Assembly: GCA_963169055.1 (NCBI GenBank) | Contig: CAUJFU010000251.1 | Coordinates: forward strand, 1-5,081 | Direction: 5' to 3' | DNA from: Myxococcota bacterium | Lineage (GTDB): Bacteria; Myxococcota_C; UBA6777 | DNA: 5,081 nucleotides | Part shown: piece after piece, positions 1 through 5,081 of the stretch | Position numbering within the stretch: position 1 is the first letter of the stretch | How the letters are laid out: every line of letters starts with the position of its first letter | The notes under the pieces: model-generated | Told to the model about the DNA's origin: nothing | Seen by the model: the letters and a program-made list of their open reading frames with translations, nothing else | The model's database searches: none | Program-made: the position numbers and the translations under genes

Positions 1-88
1 CACCCGCTCGCGCCGCTTCTGCGAGCAGCATCTTCCCTGCTTTTTCCGCTAATTCCCGAGCGGTGTCCAGTTCTTTCTGCAACGCCAT
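1..88 (-). CDS. 5' end of a gene resembling the inositol monophosphatase / CysQ family (cut by window edge)
   Basis: Only the first 29 codons are present; the rest lies left of position 1. The ATG is at 88-86 and is preceded by AGGA (positions 100-97) with an 8-nt spacer, in an A/G-rich leader, which supports a real start. The peptide begins MALQKELDTARELAEKAGK and continues as an amphipathic helix (MLLAEAARAG). The pattern of a leading helix with LA..AG..LL is typical of the N-terminus of inositol-monophosphatase-like Mg2+-dependent phosphatases (SuhB, CysQ and HisN-type enzymes), which remove phosphate from inositol phosphate, 3'-phosphoadenosine phosphates or histidinol phosphate. The metal-binding motifs of the family lie outside the window, so the assignment rests on one helix. 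It could instead be another protein with an N-terminal amphipathic helix. It starts 199 nt downstream of the nadE stop, across a repeat element, so it is probably a separate transcription unit. That a gene starts here is fairly sure; the family is tentative. Confidence 0.55.
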   Translation of the reverse strand, partial: MALQKELDTARELAEKAGKMLLAEAARAG

Positions 89-132
89 CTGTCTTTTCCT
101 TTTTCTTCTTTTCTCTTTGGAGTTATGCAGTT

Positions 133-259
133 GCCAAAAAAGCCGTGTTCGCGCCCTTCCAAGCGACAGCGTCGTCTGTCTGAAAAACGCTGATCTCTTC
201 GCCCGCACGGGGTCAAGGGGGCAAAGCTCCCTTGCGGGGTGTGGGGTGGAACCCCGCAA
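133..259 (+). repeat. Dispersed structured intergenic repeat, copy 1
   Basis: This fills most of the gap between nadE and the next gene. It shares two exact blocks with the inverted copy at 3500-3629: 32 nt at 143-174 and 29 nt at 206-234. Four features can be seen. (a) An A6 run lies at 136-141. (b) Outer arms CCGTGT (143-148) and GCACGG (205-210) pair, with one G-U pair, and GCG (151-153) can pair with CGC (200-202) inside them; GACAG/CTGTC at 165-169/176-180 can form a small inner stem. (c) A hairpin at 214-234 has a 9-bp stem, one G-U pair, and loop AAA. (d) A G/C-rich hairpin follows, either GGGGT-gga-ACCCC (243-255) or the alternative 9-bp stem TTGCGGGGT (232-240) with ACCCCGCAA (251-259). 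The alternative stem shares positions 232-234 with hairpin (c). A one-base indel relative to copy 2 argues against coding. Confidence 0.85.
136..210 (-). terminator. Possible terminator-like end of repeat copy 1, downstream of nadE
   Basis: On the minus strand the repeat reads through its G/C-rich hairpins and then the closing arm CGCGAACACGG, followed after one base by a T6 run (complement of A136-A141). A stem followed by a U-tract is the form of an intrinsic terminator, and it lies between the nadE stop and the next start codon, where one would be expected. The closing stem spans a loop of about 50 nt, which is long for a classical terminator. The inverted copy 2 would point its T-run against the genes. 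The call is therefore tentative. Confidence 0.35.
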
Positions 260-282
260 ATCGATTTGTTCGGTGGAACCCC
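245..282. repeat. Direct repeat pair flanking a 12-bp palindrome, next to the nadE stop
   Basis: GGTGGAACCCC occurs at 245-255 and again at 272-282, 27 nt apart. Between them is the perfect palindrome CAAATCGATTTG (257-268). The second direct repeat ends five bases before the nadE stop codon. The first is part of the last hairpin of repeat copy 1, so the second looks like a partial duplication of the end of that element. Whether it binds a protein or is only a duplication scar cannot be told from sequence. Confidence 0.6.
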
Positions 283-287
283 ACAGA

Positions 288-2378
288 TCAAGAAGTGTAA
301 TGATGTGATTTGGGCGGATAGTCGGGGATCTGCGCGATCTGTGAGAGCCAAGCTGCTGCTTCTCCGTCGCTGGGTGCGCGATAATCGCCTCGAGGAGAAA
401 GAGAACCTCCCGATCCGACTTTCGGAGCATTCGGAACGCAAGAACGCTTGAACTGGCTGATCTGGAAAAAGCGATAGAGAAAAGTATGTAGATGCTTTTT
501 GATCGCCAACAGATCATAGGCATGGCGCTTTGATACCGATACATCCGGCCACAAACCGCGTTCTGCATCGTTCCATGCGTGCCACGCCAAAAAAGCGATC
601 TTCGGAACACGGTAGCCAAAACGCAGCACATAGTAGAGATGAAAATCTTGAAGATCATAAGGCCCGACACTGTCTTCGCTGCGTTGGGCGGGCTGCTCGT
701 TTTGTTGGCTGGGAACCAGTTCGGGACTGATCTCTGTGTCAAGAATACGCCAGAGGATCTTGCTTGCGTTGGGATCGAGTTGGTGCGTCTGAGCGACCCA
801 CCGAATAAGATATTGGATGAGCGTCTTGGGGACGCTGGCATTGACGTTGTAGTGAGACATGTGATCGCCTACACCATAGGTCGACCACCCAAGCGCCAAC
901 TCGCTCAGATCACCCGTGCCGATTACAAGGGCCTTATGGTGGTTTGCAAGCCGAAAAAGATGACTGGTACGCTCGCCGGCTTGGACATTTTCAAATGTGA
1001 TGTCGTACTCCGCTTGCCCTTGGGCGTAAGGATGGCCGATATCTTTCAACATTTGTATGCAGCTTGGGCGGATATCGATCTCATGTGCCGTACAACCGAC
1101 CGCTTCCATCAAGGCGTGGGCTTGTTGCAGGGTCCGTTCGCTTGTGGCAAATCCCGGCATGGTGTACGCAAGGATGTTTTTTCTTGGATAGCCCAAAAGA
1201 TCCATCGCTCGGGCACAAACAATCAGCGCGTGTGTCGAATCCAAACCTCCCGAAACACCCAGAACCACCTTTTGAATTCCTGTGTTTTGAAGGCGTTTGA
1301 CCAGACCCTGTACTTGAATCTGATAGGCTTCATAACTTCGCTGATCTCGAACGGATGGGTTTGATGGAACATAAGGGAATCGCTCGTAGTGTCGTTTGAG
1401 CGGAAGATGCTCCTCTTCGGGGAATGGAAGATCGAAGACGATACGGCGAAAACGAGCAAGTTCCTCTTTGTGTCGAGCAATTGATGCTCCAAAGCTGTTT
1501 TGACGCATCCGCTCTTGAGCAAGACGCTCTAGATCGATATCACCAAAGATCAAAGAAGGGCCGTAATGAAAGCGTTCAGACTCCGCAAGCAACGTGCCAT
1601 CCTCATAGATCAGCGCGTGTCCATCCCACGCCATATCTGTTGTCGACTCTCCCGTCCCTGCCGCACTATAGAGATAAGCCGCAAGGCAGCGCGCCGATTG
1701 ATTGCCTGCCAACTGATGCCTGTAAGCAGCCTTGCCGATGGTGATGTTCGACGCAGAAAGATTGAACAACAAGTGAGCCCCCGCCATCGCAGCATAAGAC
1801 GATGGCGGGATCGGTACCCACAGATCTTCGCAAATCTCCACATGGAACGTGAGTAACGGGGCTTGGGCGTGTTGGAACAGTAGCGCGCTTCCTACGGGGA
1901 TATCTGTTTGGCCGAGTAAATCGATGGTTTGGAGCATCAAGACCTCTGCGCTACCAAAATATCGCTGCTCGTAAAACTCCCGATAGTTGGGCAAGTATGT
2001 CTTTGGAACGATACCTAGGATGCGTCCTTGCGAAAACACCACACCACAATTAAACACCCGTTGTTCCATCCGTAAGGGACAACCCACGATCGCTACGATG
2101 GATTGTTGTGCGCTTTCCTGAACCAGCCAACGCAACGACTCCAAACATCCATCCAAAAGCGCACCCTGATGAAATAGATCGTCACAGGTGTAGGACGACA
2201 AACTCAGCTCAGGAAACAACACGATCAACGCACGTTCTTGTGCGGCTTGTTCCAAAAGAGGAAGCATCTTTCGCACGTTCCAACTCGGATCGGCGACCCG
2301 CACTTCCGGGATGGCCACAGCCGTACGTACAAATTGGTGATGGTATAGGTTAAAAAACGAAGAGGGTACGGCGTTCAA
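288..2378 (-). CDS. nadE: Glutamine-dependent NAD+ synthetase (two-domain NadE)
   Basis: It catalyses the last step of NAD+ synthesis: deamido-NAD+ + ATP + glutamine to NAD+ in the cytoplasm. Residues 1 to about 300 form the nitrilase-type glutaminase domain that releases ammonia. The expected triad is present: Glu57 in [10 protein letters not shown], Lys126 in VPKTYLP, and nucleophile Cys183 in [11 protein letters not shown]. Residues from about 330 to 696 form the synthetase domain, with the PP-loop SGGLDS at 376-381 and the signature [16 protein letters not shown] at 487-502. The conserved tail SQFKRS...[13 protein letters not shown] is complete. The length of 696 aa fits the long glutamine-using class typified by the Mycobacterium tuberculosis enzyme. 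An ATG at 2444 would give 718 aa but overlaps the upstream gene by about 55 nt and adds unrelated residues. The TTG at 2378 has AGGAG seven bases upstream and starts where family homology begins. The spacing to the propeller gene is 10 nt, so the two are probably co-transcribed. Confidence 0.97.
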   Translation of the reverse strand: MNAVPSSFFNLYHHQFVRTAVAIPEVRVADPSWNVRKMLPLLEQAAQERALIVLFPELSLSSYTCDDLFHQGALLDGCLESLRWLVQESAQQSIVAIVGCPLRMEQRVFNCGVVFSQGRILGIVPKTYLPNYREFYEQRYFGSAEVLMLQTIDLLGQTDIPVGSALLFQHAQAPLLTFHVEICEDLWVPIPPSSYAAMAGAHLLFNLSASNITIGKAAYRHQLAGNQSARCLAAYLYSAAGTGESTTDMAWDGHALIYEDGTLLAESERFHYGPSLIFGDIDLERLAQERMRQNSFGASIARHKEELARFRRIVFDLPFPEEEHLPLKRHYERFPYVPSNPSVRDQRSYEAYQIQVQGLVKRLQNTGIQKVVLGVSGGLDSTHALIVCARAMDLLGYPRKNILAYTMPGFATSERTLQQAHALMEAVGCTAHEIDIRPSCIQMLKDIGHPYAQGQAEYDITFENVQAGERTSHLFRLANHHKALVIGTGDLSELALGWSTYGVGDHMSHYNVNASVPKTLIQYLIRWVAQTHQLDPNASKILWRILDTEISPELVPSQQNEQPAQRSEDSVGPYDLQDFHLYYVLRFGYRVPKIAFLAWHAWNDAERGLWPDVSVSKRHAYDLLAIKKHLHTFLYRFFQISQFKRSCVPNAPKVGSGGSLSPRGDYRAPSDGEAAAWLSQIAQIPDYPPKSHHYTS

Positions 2379-2385
2379 GATCTGG

Positions 2386-2390
2386 CTCCT
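2386..2390 (-). promoter_or_regulatory. Ribosome binding site that sets the nadE TTG start
   Basis: On the minus strand AGGAG at 2390-2386 precedes the TTG at 2378-2376 with a 7-nt spacer. It overlaps the last two bases of the TAG stop codon (2391-2389) of the propeller gene. Ribosomes ending on the propeller message would therefore stop on top of the nadE start site, an arrangement typical of translational coupling. Confidence 0.85.
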
Positions 2391-3450
2391 ATCTTGGCGA
2401 TCCTTGGGTCCACACATAGCGCGGCGTGACGAAGGCCATGACACGGTACATATTGTAGTTTGTGACGAATAATTTTTTCCCGTCGTTGGTCAAAACCATG
2501 CCGATGCACATCCGATCGGTGGGGATCTCTTCGACGATCTTGTGATCGGAGAGTCGAATCACAGAGACTGTTTTGGAGTAGTAGTTCGCAACGTAAGCGT
2601 GCCGATCATCCGGGCTTAGCGTGATCGTGCGTTGCCCTCGTCCTGTACGAAGCTTCTTCACTACACTCCGCGTCTTGGCATCGATCACCAACAATTGCCC
2701 ACCACCGTTGGTCGTCAAGTAGATGTAGCCGCCGTCGCGTGTCTGCGCAAAATGACGAGGATTTCGAGGAAGTCCTGTGATCTCCCCGATCTTTTTGAAT
2801 TCAGTCACAGAAAAGATATCGATGCGGTTACGTACAAAACTCGCGACCCAAACTTCTTTCCCATCACGTGTAAACAACACGCCTCGCGGAACCGCGCTCA
2901 CGCGGATATCTCGAATACGCTTGTTCTGTTGTCGATCGATCAACGTGGCGGATGAACCCTTCCAATTCGTGATCAGCGCCCAACGACCATCGGGGCTAAA
3001 ATCGATCCCCTTTGGCTCCCGTCCCGTCGGGAGTCTGCGCAACAACCGATGTGTCTTGGAATCGTAGATCTGTACTTCTTGTCGATTCAAGATCGAGATC
3101 CATGTCTCTTTTCCGTCCGGCGTTGGAACGACTTCGACGGGTTCTCCCTTTCTTCCGTTGCTCTCGATGCGCAATACCCCCTTCACCGTCATCTTTTCCG
3201 TATCAAGTATCGTCACCCGATGCTCGTACAACTCGCTGGCCCACACCTCTTTTCCATCCACTGAGATCGCCAGTTGCTTCGGTGCGATCTGAAAGATCGT
3301 CAGCAAACGATGACGAGAGCCCGGCTGAATATTGGGCAACACGCGATGCCGTCGCTTTTTGCGCGCTTCCACAGGCGAAACTGAGCAAGGCATCGCTACC
3401 GCCCATACACTCCAACATAAAAACCAGCAAAGGATGCGTCGAGATATCAA
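2389..3450 (-). CDS. Exported seven-bladed YVTN-type beta-propeller protein
   Basis: The 353-aa protein begins with a signal peptide: arginines 4-5, a hydrophobic core at about 6-20 rich in Trp, Leu and Cys, and a likely cleavage after VEA (residue 29), followed by a very basic RKKRRHR stretch. The rest is seven repeats of about 40 residues, near 57-95, 104-140, 146-183, 188-225, 230-267, 273-310 and 315-345. Several carry the pattern '(S/T)xDGKxxxV...N..V.(I/V)(I/F)D', for example [12 protein letters not shown] and [12 protein letters not shown]. This is the YVTN/YncE class of surface or periplasmic propellers, used as binding scaffolds; some family members bind DNA or other proteins. No catalytic residues are evident, so the ligand is unknown. 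The start is TTG at 3450-3448 behind a strong AGGAGG; the first in-frame ATG is codon 20, inside the signal peptide. nadE follows after 10 nt. Fold and export are well supported; role is not known. Confidence 0.88.
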   Translation of the reverse strand: MISRRILCWFLCWSVWAVAMPCSVSPVEARKKRRHRVLPNIQPGSRHRLLTIFQIAPKQLAISVDGKEVWASELYEHRVTILDTEKMTVKGVLRIESNGRKGEPVEVVPTPDGKETWISILNRQEVQIYDSKTHRLLRRLPTGREPKGIDFSPDGRWALITNWKGSSATLIDRQQNKRIRDIRVSAVPRGVLFTRDGKEVWVASFVRNRIDIFSVTEFKKIGEITGLPRNPRHFAQTRDGGYIYLTTNGGGQLLVIDAKTRSVVKKLRTGRGQRTITLSPDDRHAYVANYYSKTVSVIRLSDHKIVEEIPTDRMCIGMVLTNDGKKLFVTNYNMYRVMAFVTPRYVWTQGSPR

Positions 3451-3457
3451 GGGATCT

Positions 3458-3463
3458 CCTCCT
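3458..3463 (-). promoter_or_regulatory. Strong ribosome binding site for the propeller TTG start
   Basis: On the minus strand AGGAGG at 3463-3458 lies 7 nt before the TTG at 3450-3448. No in-frame ATG exists near this site, so the Shine-Dalgarno sequence fixes the start. The A/G-rich run continues on both sides (GGAGAGGAGGAG). Confidence 0.8.
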
Positions 3464-3475
3464 CTCCGATCGGAG
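3464..3475. repeat. 12-bp perfect palindrome touching the propeller ribosome binding site
   Basis: CTCCGATCGGAG reads the same on both strands and directly abuts the AGGAGG sequence of the propeller gene. It could be a protein-binding site in the leader. In RNA it could fold as a 4-bp hairpin with a GAUC loop, or its CUCC could pair with the nearby GGAG of the ribosome binding site. No convincing -10/-35 pair was seen next to it. Confidence 0.4.
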
Positions 3476-3499
3476 CCATACAGTTAAGCTTCGAATACT

Positions 3500-3629
3500 C
3501 GGGGGCGTCGCCCCCGCCCCCCACAAGGGAGCTTTGCCCCCTTGACCCCGTGTGGGCGAAAAGATCGTTGGTTTTTTACACAGGCGACGCTGTCGCTTGG
3601 AAGGGCGCGAACACGGGGTTTTTTCGGCC
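3500..3629 (-). repeat. Dispersed structured intergenic repeat, copy 2 (inverted)
   Basis: This is an inverted copy of the element at 133-259 and fills most of the gap between the aminotransferase stop and the propeller start. The exact shared blocks are 3585-3616 (32 nt) and 3524-3552 (29 nt). The outer arms are longer here: ACCCCGTGT (3545-3553) pairs perfectly with ACACGGGGT (3611-3619). The 21-nt hairpin with a CAAGGG/CCCTTG base is at 3524-3544. The last hairpin is CGGGGGC-gtc-GCCCCCG (3500-3516), 7 bp, at the place of the GGGGT/ACCCC hairpin of copy 1. The homopolymer run is T6 on the plus strand (3619-3624), so as a terminator it would act on transcripts running against the genes. Confidence 0.85.
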
Positions 3630-3647
3630 CAATGTGTAGTTCCTCTC

Positions 3648-4844
3648 TTATTCGGGCTTGTGCAGCGTCTCGTAGGCTTTCGCAAACGCAGGGAGCGCCC
3701 CATCGATCGTTTCGTCGTTCATACAGTACGCGATCCGAAAGTAGCCTGCACGTCCAAAACCACTCCCGGGAACCACCAACACCCGATGCCTCTTGAGTTC
3801 TTGATAAAACGCCATGTCGTCCCCTCCCGGGGCTTTGGGATAGATATAAAACGCACCTTTTGGCGTTGTACACGTGTAGCCCGTAAGACGCAAAAAAGAC
3901 AGCAAACGTTGGCGCTTCTTCGCGTACCACGACATATCCACTTGGGTGTCTAGCAGCGAGGGAAGCAGATGCTGCATCCACGCAGGAGCGTTGACAAAAC
4001 CCAAGATCCGCGCACAAAAGGCCATCGCTTCGTCGATCTCTTGGATATCTTCGATCTGTGGGGAAAAAGCCACATAACCGATACGTTCGCCCGGGATCGC
4101 CAGATCCTTGGAAAAGCTCGTCGCGATGATCGTGTGTTCGTAAAAGTGCATCGGATCGGGAGCTTGGGCGTCCACGTATTCGTCGTAGACCATACGACGG
4201 TAAGGTGTATCGTTGAGCAAGTAGATCGGACGACCGTAACGTGTACTCGCATCCCGCAACACTTCGGAAATGTTGCGCAAGCTCTCTGCTGTATACACCA
4301 CGCCCGTCGGGTTGTTTGGCGTGTTGATCATCACGATGCGCGTCTTCTCTGTGACGGCCTTACGCAAGCTTTCTGCATCGATCTGAAACTCGTCATTCGT
4401 TTCAACGATCACAGGGAGCCCCCCGTGGTTGCTCGTATAAAAGCCGTACTCTACAAAATAAGGCGCAAAAAAGATTACTTCTTCCGAAGGCCCGAGCAGT
4501 GCTTTAAACAACGTGTTGATCCCGCCCGCTGCTCCGACGGAAAGAAAAACGTGTTGGCCTGTAAAAGGCAGATCGAGATCCGTTCTTAACCATGCCGCGA
4601 TCGCTGCGCGTGTCTCAGGATAGCCGTTGTTCGGCATATATCGATGTAGTCCTGTTTTCCCCCTCGCAAGCAGTTGTTTCATCGATTCATAAAAGGCAGG
4701 AGGCGGTTCGATCAGCGGGTTGCCCAAACTTAGATCGAAGACCGACCCTTGGCCGTCTTGGCGCATCTTAATACCTTCATCTGCCACGCGCCGAATCATC
4801 GAGGCGTGCTGCAAAGCGTTACGAATATGATGAGCGATCGACAT
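3648..4844 (-). CDS. PLP-dependent class I/II aminotransferase (aspartate aminotransferase-like)
   Basis: This is a complete 398-aa fold-type I aminotransferase, a cytoplasmic enzyme that moves an amino group between an amino acid and a 2-oxo acid. Visible landmarks are: HRYMPNNGYPETRAAIAAWL-type N-terminal region (68-87); the phosphate-binding VGAAGGIN (103-110); NTPNNPTGVVY (174-184), whose Asn178 matches the cofactor-contacting Asn of the family; Asp212 and Tyr215 in NDTPYRR; SFSKDLAIPGERIGY (243-257) with Schiff-base Lys246 and phosphate-binding Arg254; and YFRIAYC (368-374) with Arg370 in the place of the substrate-carboxylate arginine. Length is normal and nothing essential is missing. 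The amino-acid substrate (aspartate, alanine or another) cannot be fixed from sequence, so no symbol is given. The ATG at 4844 has AGGA (4854-4851) with a 6-nt spacer. It is separated from both neighbours by repeat-bearing gaps of about 200 nt, so it may be a single-gene unit. Confidence 0.95.
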   Translation of the reverse strand: MSIAHHIRNALQHASMIRRVADEGIKMRQDGQGSVFDLSLGNPLIEPPPAFYESMKQLLARGKTGLHRYMPNNGYPETRAAIAAWLRTDLDLPFTGQHVFLSVGAAGGINTLFKALLGPSEEVIFFAPYFVEYGFYTSNHGGLPVIVETNDEFQIDAESLRKAVTEKTRIVMINTPNNPTGVVYTAESLRNISEVLRDASTRYGRPIYLLNDTPYRRMVYDEYVDAQAPDPMHFYEHTIIATSFSKDLAIPGERIGYVAFSPQIEDIQEIDEAMAFCARILGFVNAPAWMQHLLPSLLDTQVDMSWYAKKRQRLLSFLRLTGYTCTTPKGAFYIYPKAPGGDDMAFYQELKRHRVLVVPGSGFGRAGYFRIAYCMNDETIDGALPAFAKAYETLHKPE

Positions 4845-4917
4845 CGTTTGTCCTTTCTTGTCGCACCGTAAATACTGTCGGGGCCGTCGTTTTGATGTCG
4901 TGCTGCTTTGTCCTTCG

Positions 4918-4972
4918 TTTCGCTACGATGCCCTTCTGTTCGTTATTTCGCTACGATGCCCTTCTGTTCGTT
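4918..4972. repeat. 28-bp tandem duplication upstream of the aminotransferase
   Basis: Positions 4918-4944 and 4946-4972 are identical over 27 nt, each beginning TTTCGCTACGATGCCC and ending CTGTTCGTT. Short flanking sequences resembling GTYGTTTTGAT lie at 4886-4896 and 4970-4980, 84 nt apart, which is three times the 28-nt period. That suggests an older, partly decayed array. It lies in the leader or promoter region of the aminotransferase, 74-128 nt before its start. No clear promoter motif was found in this gap. Confidence 0.8.
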
Positions 4973-4997
4973 GTTTTGATAGAACTTGCGCGATGGG

Positions 4998-5081
4998 AAA
5001 AACAGCCGTGTTCGCACCCCATCTCGCGGCAGAGTCGTTCGTTTGACAAACACCTGCTCGTCCCGCCAATACGGGGTCAAG
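4998..5081 (+). repeat. Dispersed structured intergenic repeat, copy 3 (diverged, cut by window edge)
   Basis: It begins with A5 (4998-5002), then GCCGTGTTCGC (5005-5015), and reaches ACGGGGTCAAG (5071-5081), where the window ends. The distance from GCCGTG to the end of GTCAAG is 77 nt, against 76 in copy 1 and 77 in copy 2. The middle is much diverged, yet the outer arms still pair: CCGTGT (5006-5011) with ATACGG (5069-5074), where a G-C pair has become G-U. The CAAGGG hairpin and the G/C-rich hairpin would lie beyond 5081. Its orientation equals copy 1, so on the minus strand it ends in a T-run and may end transcription from a gene further right. Confidence 0.7.

Noticed and set aside
18-26. 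Lipoprotein reading of the propeller (cysteine at residue 22, coordinates here nominal)
   Set aside because: The residues before Cys22 (AVAMP) do not fit a lipobox with a small residue at -1; a signal peptidase I site after VEA fits better.
133-259. Classical insertion sequence or MITE
   Set aside because: I found no terminal inverted repeats bounding the whole element, no target-site duplication and no transposase in the window; mobility stays an open inference.
579-1364. Plus-strand open frame of 261 aa
   Set aside because: It is antisense to nadE, whose conserved motifs prove the minus-strand frame, and its translation shows no recognisable domain.
2379-2444. ATG start for NadE giving 718 aa
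   Set aside because: It overlaps the propeller gene by about 55 nt, adds 22 residues unlike the family N-terminus, and the TTG at 2378 has an ideal AGGAG at 7 nt.
3012-3545. Plus-strand open frame of 177 aa across the propeller start and repeat
   Set aside because: It is antisense to the propeller gene and runs into the non-coding repeat; no domain pattern.
3484-4017. Minus-strand open frame of 177 aa through repeat copy 2, and the similar plus-strand frame at 63-308 in copy 1
   Set aside because: Both give similar peptides (RVRALPSDSV) because of the shared repeat DNA, but a one-base indel between copies breaks the frame, and the first overlaps the aminotransferase in another frame. The similarity is at DNA level, not protein level.
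4918-4972. CRISPR array
   Set aside because: There are only two adjacent units with a single base between them, no spacers and no cas genes.
4845-4997. Sigma70 promoter for the aminotransferase
   Set aside because: A TATTTA-like stretch lies near 4870 on the minus strand, but no matching -35 box at proper spacing was convincing.

Overview
The window is a compact stretch of bacterial chromosome with roughly balanced base composition. All genes lie on the minus strand, so in transcription order they run from right to left. There are three complete genes and the first 29 codons of a fourth. I see no phage, insertion-sequence, CRISPR or tRNA signature. The host cannot be named from this window. 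The secreted beta-propeller, the two-domain NAD synthetase and two TTG starts would suit a Gram-negative or deltaproteobacterium-like organism, but that is a weak inference.

Layout in transcription order: (1) 5081-4845, intergenic, with a partial copy of a dispersed repeat and a 28-bp tandem duplication. (2) 4844-3648, a PLP-dependent class I/II aminotransferase of 398 aa. (3) 3647-3451, intergenic, with a second repeat copy in the opposite orientation. (4) 3450-2389, an exported seven-bladed YVTN-type beta-propeller of 353 aa with a TTG start. (5) 2378-288, glutamine-dependent NAD+ synthetase (nadE), 696 aa from a TTG start whose ribosome binding site lies across the stop codon of the propeller gene. 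(6) 287-89, intergenic, with a third repeat copy. (7) 88-1, the start of a gene resembling the inositol monophosphatase / CysQ family, cut by the window edge.

The propeller gene and nadE form a tight two-gene unit that is probably translationally coupled. NadE makes NAD+ in the cytoplasm from deamido-NAD+, glutamine and ATP. The propeller is predicted to act outside the cytoplasm, so no shared pathway is evident. The aminotransferase is a housekeeping amino-acid enzyme of unknown exact substrate.

The most unusual content is between the genes. Every intergenic gap carries a copy of the same structured repeat of about 80 to 130 nt. Sequence differences between copies tend to keep base pairing, and one end carries an A/T homopolymer run. 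The two complete copies show no conserved reading frame. This is the best candidate here for something undescribed: a dispersed, folded nucleic-acid element, possibly terminator-like. GATC is also strikingly frequent across the coding part of the window.
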